Assembly: GCA_028875335.1 (NCBI GenBank)
Contig: JAPPEF010000278.1
Span: 1-11,582 of the forward strand
DNA from: Gemmatimonadota bacterium
GTDB lineage: Bacteria > Latescibacterota > UBA2968 > UBA8231
Direction of reading: 5' to 3'
DNA: 11,582 nucleotides
The notes under the pieces are model-generated. The model did no database searches and had not been told where the DNA came from. It worked only from the letters and a program-made list of their open reading frames with translations. Shown here one piece after another: positions 7,062-11,582 of this stretch. Numbering within the stretch: the stretch's first letter is position 1; each line of letters starts with the position of its first letter. The translations under genes and the position numbers were made by a program.

Positions 7062-8363
7062 GTGGCAACCAAGAAGCATCGCCTGCTGAAGGTCCTCGCC
7101 TTCTTACTCTTAGCCGGCTCGGTCGGAGCCGCGGTCTATTTCAACTTGCGGCGGGAAAAGGCCGAAGAGACCTATCCCACTGTACTCGTCGAGCGGGGCG
7201 CGGTCGTCGATAAGCTAGCCGAAACCGGCCGCATTGAGTTGGTGCGGACCGTGGAGGTCAAATCCACGATTGCCGGCGAGATCCGCGATTTGCCCATCGA
7301 GGCCGGCGCGTGGGTAGAGACGGGTGAGTTGATGGCCGTCATCGAGCCAGATCCCAATCAATCGCTGCAATTGTATCAGAAGCGCTCGAGCGTGGAGCAG
7401 GGCAAGATTGACCTAGCGGAGCAGGAGCGAAACTTCGAGCGCCAGAAGACCCTCTTCGACAGCAAGATGATACCGGCCAAGCAGTTTGAGGAAGCCGAGG
7501 TGCGCCTGACGCGCGCGCGCACCGGCCTGCGCTTGGCCCAGCTCGAACTCGACATGCTCGAAGCCAAGGCCAATCTGCAGCGCACCCAGCTCTCAGGAGA
7601 TCAAGTCTCGCTCGACGAGGTGCGCGTCCTCGCCCCAATCGACGGCATTGTCATCCGCCGCGATGTAGAGGTGGGTGAGGTAGTGTCCTCTGGGCTTTCG
7701 TCGTATTCCGGGGGGACGGTACTCTTTGAGATAGGCGACCCCAGCCAACTGATTGTGCGCGGCGACATCGCGGAAATCGACATTGGCCGGGTGGAGATTG
7801 ACCAAGACGTGGACATCATCGTGGATGCGTATCCCGACACCACGTATCGCGGCAGGGTGCGCTGGATCGCGCCCGTGGGCCAGCAGAAGCAGGGCAGCAC
7901 CATCGTCACCTTTGACACGGAGATCGAGATTACCGACCACGCGCCACGTCTGCGCCAGGGCATGTCCTGCGACATCGACATTCTCTTTGCGCGGCGCGAC
8001 AGTGCGGTGTACCTGCCGGTCGAGCGGGCGCTGGAGGTCTTTGACGGCGAGGACGGAGAAGACGAGCGCGGCGAAAGCACGCGCGGCCGCTTTGTCGCGT
8101 ATTTGGCGGAGGGGGCGGATTCGCTAGCCGCCGCTTCAGATAGCACGCGCTCGGACAGCACGCGCCCCGACAGCGCACTGCAACTGCCCCTCAGCGCCTT
8201 CGCCAAAGTGGAATTGGCCATCGGCATTGAGACCTCGACCCGCCTCGAAATTCTCTCCGGTCTCGCCAGCGGCGACCGCGTCGCCGAAGACCCAAGCCTC
8301 ATTCGCAGCAAGCTGGAGGAGAAGGACGAGGAGGAGGACGAAGAGAAGGATGAGGAACGCTGA
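7062..8363 (+). CDS. HlyD/MacA-type periplasmic adaptor subunit of efflux transporter
   Basis: A 433-residue membrane-fusion protein that should link the inner-membrane permease to an outer-membrane channel. A single N-terminal helix (9-27) anchors it, and there is no lipobox Cys. The order is: first half-lipoyl domain about 67-97 (STIAGEI, then E-GAWVETGELMAVIE), coiled-coil hairpin about 103-180, second half-lipoyl about 188-226 (VLAPIDGIVIRRDVEVGEVVSSG), beta-barrel about 228-310, and membrane-proximal domain about 313-410. Two oddities: an acidic and Ser/Thr/Arg-rich insert at 327-372 containing two SDSTR repeats and a PDSA unit (8136-8177), and a highly acidic tail at 419-433 (EEKDEEEDEEKDEER). 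The GTG start has GGAGG at 7052-7056, 5 nt upstream. The stop overlaps a remnant ATG as TGATG. An outer-membrane partner gene is not in the window. Confidence 0.92.
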   Translation: MATKKHRLLKVLAFLLLAGSVGAAVYFNLRREKAEETYPTVLVERGAVVDKLAETGRIELVRTVEVKSTIAGEIRDLPIEAGAWVETGELMAVIEPDPNQSLQLYQKRSSVEQGKIDLAEQERNFERQKTLFDSKMIPAKQFEEAEVRLTRARTGLRLAQLELDMLEAKANLQRTQLSGDQVSLDEVRVLAPIDGIVIRRDVEVGEVVSSGLSSYSGGTVLFEIGDPSQLIVRGDIAEIDIGRVEIDQDVDIIVDAYPDTTYRGRVRWIAPVGQQKQGSTIVTFDTEIEITDHAPRLRQGMSCDIDILFARRDSAVYLPVERALEVFDGEDGEDERGESTRGRFVAYLAEGADSLAAASDSTRSDSTRPDSALQLPLSAFAKVELAIGIETSTRLEILSGLASGDRVAEDPSLIRSKLEEKDEEEDEEKDEER

Positions 8364-8376
8364 TGACCGCTCTCGA
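8346..8376 (+). repeat. Left copy of 31-bp imperfect direct repeat flanking hicAB
   Basis: It matches 8841-8871 at 27 of 31 positions. The last 21 bases match at 20 of 21. It covers the adaptor's C-terminal KDEER codons, the TGATG stop/start overlap and the first codons of a permease-like start. Confidence 0.85.
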
Positions 8377-8389
8377 CGCAAAAAACTAG
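8363..8389 (+). pseudogene. Remnant permease start, 8 codons then stop
   Basis: ATG overlaps the adaptor stop as TGATG and reads MTALDAKN followed by TAG. The true permease at 8858 begins MTVLEP, with the same upstream bases. This looks like the original or duplicated permease start left behind when the hicAB segment entered the operon. It is too short to make a functional protein. Confidence 0.6.
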
Positions 8390-8420
8390 GAGATCGACAG
8401 AATCAACGATCTTAACTACT

Positions 8421-8618
8421 ATGCCTAGGAAGATACGAGAGCTTATCGCGGATCTAGAACGGGCGGGCTTCCGCCTCCGAAAGAACAAACGCGGCGGAAG
8501 CCATAGACGATACCAGCACCCTAAAGGTCCACAGGTAACGCTTTCGGGGAACCGAGGCGATGATGCCCACCACTATCAAGAGAAAGAAGTAAAACAAGCC
8601 ATTGAGGAGGCTCTATAA
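8421..8618 (+). CDS. hicA: HicA family toxin (type II toxin-antitoxin, mRNA interferase)
   Basis: A 65-residue protein of usual HicA length. The family is a double-stranded-RNA-binding-fold mRNA interferase that cleaves cellular mRNA when not bound by HicB. Seen here: an N-terminal helix (IRELIADLERAGF), the GSHRRYQHP motif at 26-34 with the catalytic His at position 28, then QVTLSGN and a C-terminal helix (EKEVKQAIEEAL). This is the standard order. No Shine-Dalgarno lies just before the ATG (AGGAGA at 8388-8393 is 27 nt away), and no other start codon lies in frame nearby, so translation may be weak or leaderless. The stop shares one base with the hicB start (TAATG). The gene is about 53% GC by hand count, against about 65% in sampled permease lines, which suggests transfer. 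Confidence 0.9.
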   Translation: MPRKIRELIADLERAGFRLRKNKRGGSHRRYQHPKGPQVTLSGNRGDDAHHYQEKEVKQAIEEAL

Positions 8619-8830
8619 TGACCTTGAACGCACCAAGGACGTACGATGGTCCAGCAGACAAGGCCGCCCTATCGTATCCCCTCGTCGTCGAGTGGTCTGA
8701 AGAAGATCAAGTCTTTATTGGTTCGTGTCCGGGAATTACAGGGCCTTGTTGCCACGGATCAGACCGCAGAGATGTACTCCGCCAGCTAGTTCTGATCGTG
8801 AGTGATTGGCTAGAAGATGAGGAGGAGTAG
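8618..8830 (+). CDS. hicB: HicB family antitoxin (short form)
   Basis: A 70-residue antitoxin partner, starting inside the hicA stop (TAATG). The core YPLVVEWSEEDQVFIGSCPGITGPCCHGSDRRDVLRQLVLIVSDWLEDEEE (residues about 20-70) is the partial RNase-H-like fold of HicB, which blocks the HicA active site. Longer family members such as the 138-residue E. coli HicB carry a C-terminal DNA-binding domain for autoregulation; here the protein ends right after the helix with DEEE. Either this is a naturally short form or the DNA-binding part is missing. If missing, autorepression would need another factor. The stop is 27 nt before the permease ATG. Confidence 0.85.
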   Translation: MTLNAPRTYDGPADKAALSYPLVVEWSEEDQVFIGSCPGITGPCCHGSDRRDVLRQLVLIVSDWLEDEEE

Positions 8831-8840
8831 GATCTACCCA

Positions 8841-8871
8841 AAGGACGAAAAACGCTGATGACCGTTCTCGA
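8841..8871 (+). repeat. Right copy of 31-bp imperfect direct repeat flanking hicAB
   Basis: It pairs with 8346-8376. Read in the adaptor's frame it gives KDEKR then stop, close to the adaptor's real KDEER end, followed by the permease ATG. The KDE_R ending upstream of the permease has no coding role now, so it looks like a copied gene junction. Confidence 0.85.
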
Positions 8872-10087
8872 ACCTCTCTTTGCCGGCTTGGGTCAGCTCC
8901 GGGCGCACAAGTTGCGCTCGCTACTGACGCTGTTGGGCATTGTCATTGGCGTGGCGGCCATTATTGCGGTTGTGTCGCTTGGGGAGGGATTGCGCCGTCA
9001 GGTAATCTCGCAGTTCATCTTCAGCGGCGGGGCGGGTATGATCGAGGTGGAGCCGCCGCGCCAGTGGGTGCGCAAGGATGGCCGCTGGGTGCGCCGCCCG
9101 TGGCAGGAGTACCTGACCGAGGCCGACATGGCGGCCATGCAGCGGGAAATCGACGGGTTGCACGCGCTCGTGCCTAGCATCGAGGGCAGTGCCTCGCTAC
9201 AGCGCGGCAAAACCACCGTGGATGCGCGCTATACGGGCACATCTGCTGCGTTCAACGAGGGCTTCAACTGGCCCGTACTCGGCGGTCGGCCCCTGAACGC
9301 GGACGACTTACGCCTCGCCCGCAAGGTCTGCTTGCTCGGCGACGATGTGTATGGAAACCTCTTTCAGGGGGCCAACCCGCTGGGCGAGGAGGTCCTGCTC
9401 AACGGCGACCGCTACGTGGTCGTTGGCGTGCTCGACGAGCGCGTCCGTTTTGGCCGAAGTGACGGCGACATAGTGTTGGTTCCGTACACCACGGCTCAAA
9501 AGCGGCTGCGCGGAGAGGATCACTTTTCGGAACTCACGCTCTTCGTCGAGGATTTGGATGCCGTCGAGCGGGTTGTCGCTGCGGTGCGCCGCGTCCTCCG
9601 GCGGCACCACGAGCACGGCGACGAGTTCAGGATCGAGACCAGCCAGGGAGAGATAGACGACGCCAATGAGTTCTTCCGCGTCTTGCAGCAAGTGGGCGGT
9701 GGGATCGCGGGGATTTCACTGTTGGTCGGGGGTATTGGCATTATGAACATTTTGCTGGTGTCGGTGGCCGAGCGCACCCGCGAGATTGGCATCCGCAAGG
9801 CCCTCGGGGCCAAGCCGCGCCACATCCTCGGCCAGTTCCTCGCCGAGTCCGTAGTCTTGAGCATGGTCGGCGGCCTGTTGGGCATCCTCAGCGGCTTGGG
9901 CTTGGGTTTGGGGGCAGCCTTTGTCATTCAGCAGTTCGCGCCCGGCGCGCCTTTTACCAGCATTGTCTCGGCTGAGTCCGTGCTCTGGGCCGTCGGTTTT
10001 TCATCGGCGGTCGGCATTTTCTTCGGCGTCTATCCCGCCTTTCGCGCTGCCCGGCTCGATCCGGTAGAAGCGCTGCGTCGCACGTGA
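8858..10087 (+). CDS. MacB/FtsX-type ABC transporter permease 1
   Basis: A 409-residue permease of the MacB family without a fused ATPase. Transmembrane segments lie at about 21-45, 276-302, 327-355 and 371-395. The large periplasmic MacB_PCD domain sits between helices 1 and 2, and the FtsX domain is at the C-terminus with GGIGIMNILLVSVAERTREIGIRKALGAKP at about 288-317 and ending RLDPVEALRRT. It should carry mechanotransmission between the ATPase and adaptor in a tripartite efflux complex. The ATG is chosen from the N-terminal family match (HKLRSLLTLLGIVIGVAAI). Only AAGGA at 8841-8845 lies upstream, 12 nt away, so initiation may be poor compared with the original stop/start overlap. It overlaps the next permease by 4 nt and probably forms a heterodimer with it. 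Confidence 0.93.
   Translation: MTVLEPLFAGLGQLRAHKLRSLLTLLGIVIGVAAIIAVVSLGEGLRRQVISQFIFSGGAGMIEVEPPRQWVRKDGRWVRRPWQEYLTEADMAAMQREIDGLHALVPSIEGSASLQRGKTTVDARYTGTSAAFNEGFNWPVLGGRPLNADDLRLARKVCLLGDDVYGNLFQGANPLGEEVLLNGDRYVVVGVLDERVRFGRSDGDIVLVPYTTAQKRLRGEDHFSELTLFVEDLDAVERVVAAVRRVLRRHHEHGDEFRIETSQGEIDDANEFFRVLQQVGGGIAGISLLVGGIGIMNILLVSVAERTREIGIRKALGAKPRHILGQFLAESVVLSMVGGLLGILSGLGLGLGAAFVIQQFAPGAPFTSIVSAESVLWAVGFSSAVGIFFGVYPAFRAARLDPVEALRRT
9698..9817 (+). repeat. 120-nt block nearly identical to the second permease (copy 1)
   Basis: It matches 10921-11040 with six differences, all synonymous. A 59-nt stretch (9734-9792 versus 10957-11015) is identical. It encodes the helix-2 and ERTREIGIRKALGAKP coupling segment of the FtsX domain. 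The rest of the two genes is much less alike, so local homogenisation is likely. Confidence 0.85.
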
Positions 10088-11307
10088 TCTTCCTCGAATC
10101 CATCCGCATTGCCCTCGGGCAAATATGGGTCAACAAGCTGCGCACGGCGCTGACCTTGCTGGGCATGATGATTGGGGTCGGCGCGGTAGTAGGCATCGTG
10201 TCCATTGGCGAGGGGATGCGGCAGTTTGTCATCGACGAGTTTGGCAAGCTAGGTGGGGCGCAGTTCGTGATGATTACGCCGCAATACATGCAGCTCAAGG
10301 ACGGCCGCTGGGTGCCCAACCCCCGCTATAAGCCCTTGACCATGGACGACTTGCGCGTGGTTGAGCAAGCCTCTGACCGCTTGGCCGCGGTCTTGCCTTC
10401 TATGAACAGTGGAGCCAATCTGCGCTATCGCAAGGCTAGCTACCAGAGCAGGGCGGCCGGTACCTTGCCCGAGTTCTCCGAGGTGTACAACTGGGAGGTG
10501 GCCGAGGGCCGCTTCCTGCTCAACGCCGACTTGGACAAGCTGCGCCGGGTCTGCGTGATTGGGCAAAAGGTGCGCGAGGAGGTGTTTGGCTTAGCTCCCT
10601 TCTTGGGACGCGAGCTCAAGCTCAATGGCCAGCGTTTTACGGTAGTAGGTCTCATGGAGGATCGCCAGACCTTTGGCGAGGACTGGGGCGATCAAGTGCT
10701 GGTGCCGGTGACGACGGCTCAGCGACGGCTCGCTGGCAACAAGTACATCCAAGCCATGGTAGCCCATGCCAAAGAGCAAGAAGACGTGCCCCACATTACC
10801 GAGGCTATTGAAAAGGCGCTCAAAAAGCGCCACGGCCCGGAGGCGAGCTATCAGATCATCAGCGGCCGCAGCATCCTAGAGCAGGTCGAGCAGACCATTT
10901 TGCTGTTGAAATTGGTCGTGGGTGGGATTGCGGGGATTTCGCTGTTGGTCGGCGGCATTGGCATTATGAACATTTTGCTGGTGTCGGTGGCCGAGCGCAC
11001 CCGCGAGATTGGCATTCGCAAGGCCCTCGGCGCCAAGCCGGTGACGCTGCTGTGGCAATTTGTGATCGAGGCGATAGCCCTGAGCTTGACGGGGGGCGCG
11101 CTTGGGGTGGCTGCGGGCTATGGGTTGGGCGAGGGTATTGCGCGCGTCATTTCCCATTACAGCGAGTTGAACTTTCCCAGCATTGTCTCGCCGGAGGCCA
11201 CGCTGTTCGTGCTGGCCCTGTCTATTGCGATTGGTCTTTTCTTTGGCATCTATCCGGCGGCCCGCGCCTCGCGGCTCGATCCGGTGGATGCGTTGCGCTC
11301 GGAGTGA
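10084..11307 (+). CDS. MacB/FtsX-type ABC transporter permease 2
   Basis: A 407-residue paralogue of permease 1 with the same layout: one N-terminal membrane helix (NKLRTALTLLGMMIGVGAVVGIV), a large periplasmic MacB_PCD domain, three C-terminal helices, and an FtsX segment encoded by a block nearly identical to permease 1. It ends SRLDPVDALRSE. The GTG start at 10084 overlaps the upstream TGA (GTGA), giving tight translational coupling, and the family N-terminus (SIRIALGQIWVNKLRT) begins there. Two different permeases with one shared ATPase imply a heterodimeric transporter. The substrate is unknown: family members export macrolides, peptides or lipoproteins. Confidence 0.93.
   Translation: MIFLESIRIALGQIWVNKLRTALTLLGMMIGVGAVVGIVSIGEGMRQFVIDEFGKLGGAQFVMITPQYMQLKDGRWVPNPRYKPLTMDDLRVVEQASDRLAAVLPSMNSGANLRYRKASYQSRAAGTLPEFSEVYNWEVAEGRFLLNADLDKLRRVCVIGQKVREEVFGLAPFLGRELKLNGQRFTVVGLMEDRQTFGEDWGDQVLVPVTTAQRRLAGNKYIQAMVAHAKEQEDVPHITEAIEKALKKRHGPEASYQIISGRSILEQVEQTILLLKLVVGGIAGISLLVGGIGIMNILLVSVAERTREIGIRKALGAKPVTLLWQFVIEAIALSLTGGALGVAAGYGLGEGIARVISHYSELNFPSIVSPEATLFVLALSIAIGLFFGIYPAARASRLDPVDALRSE
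10921..11040 (+). repeat. 120-nt block nearly identical to the first permease (copy 2)
   Basis: Partner of 9698-9817 at an offset of 1223 nt (114 of 120 positions identical by hand count). All six differences are at third codon positions and silent. Confidence 0.85.
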
Positions 11308-11311
11308 TGTC

Positions 11312-11582
11312 GTGCTGATCGAACTGAATGGCATTAGCAAGGTATATGTGCGCGGCACCGAAGAGGTACACGCCCTGCGGTCGGTGGATTTGGCGATTGA
11401 GGACAACGAATACGTCTCGCTGATGGGGCCTTCTGGCTCGGGCAAATCCACGCTGATGAACATCTTAGGCTGCTTGGATTCGCCCACGGAGGGGACGTAT
11501 CGCTTGAACGGCACGGATGTGTCGCGCATGAATGCCAACGAGTTGGCCGAAGTGCGCAACAGCCGCGTTGGCTTCATCTTCC
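11312..11582 (+). CDS. MacB/LolD-type ABC transporter ATP-binding protein (3' partial)
   Basis: Ninety codons are visible before the window end. The frame begins MLIELNGISKVYVRGTEEVHAL with GTG at 11312, 4 nt after the permease stop, and CGGAG at 11300-11304 is 7 nt upstream. Walker A is SLMGPSGSGKSTLMNILGCLD, and NGTDVSRMNANELAEVRNSRVGFIF leads to just before the expected Q-loop Gln. This matches the free ATPase of MacB/LolD systems, which energises the two preceding permeases. Signature and Walker B motifs lie beyond the window. Confidence 0.93.
   Translation, partial: MLIELNGISKVYVRGTEEVHALRSVDLAIEDNEYVSLMGPSGSGKSTLMNILGCLDSPTEGTYRLNGTDVSRMNANELAEVRNSRVGFIF

Noticed and set aside
7601..8488. 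A 295-residue Ser-rich open frame on the - strand
   Set aside because: It is the complement of the adaptor's acidic codons (GAG/GAC read as Ser and Leu) and crosses the hicAB upstream region; no domain seen.

Overview
The window looks like chromosomal DNA of an uncultured Gram-negative bacterium. It is GC-rich (about 65% in the permease lines I sampled), uses GTG as well as ATG starts, and has purine-rich Shine-Dalgarno sites. A periplasmic adaptor with separate FtsX-type permease and ATPase genes implies a two-membrane cell. The adaptor-permease-permease-ATPase order is common in the FCB superphylum and neighbouring lineages, but I cannot name a phylum from the sequence. All confident genes lie on the + strand.

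Region 1 (1-4870) is an export operon. Two tandem paralogous ABC exporter half-transporters (the first cut by the window edge) each carry a PH/GRAM-like N-terminal domain and a four-cysteine zinc ribbon before the membrane domain. A DUF1854 gene follows, and a strong GNRA-looped intrinsic terminator closes the unit. The two half-transporters probably form a heterodimer. DUF1854 proteins are known companions of this kind of exporter, and in some bacteria the pair is associated with cyanophycin genes. No cyanophycin gene is visible here.

Region 2 (4871-5267) is about 400 bp without a credible gene but dense in inverted repeats. It ends in a hairpin that covers the ribosome binding site of the next gene.

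Region 3 (5268-7060) holds a protein resembling the BtrH_N plus DUF4872 architecture but lacking the expected catalytic Cys and His, then a five-helix Yip1-family membrane protein.

Region 4 (7062-11582, running off the window) is a MacAB-like efflux operon: HlyD/MacA-type adaptor, two MacB/FtsX-type permeases overlapping by 4 nt, and a separate MacB/LolD-type ATPase cut by the window end. A small HicA-HicB toxin-antitoxin module sits exactly at the adaptor/permease junction. It is flanked by a 31-bp imperfect direct repeat (27/31) that carries the adaptor stop codon and permease start codon on both sides. This is the clearest sign of an insertion event in the window. The two permeases also share a 120-nt block with only six differences, all synonymous, which suggests gene conversion or strong constraint.
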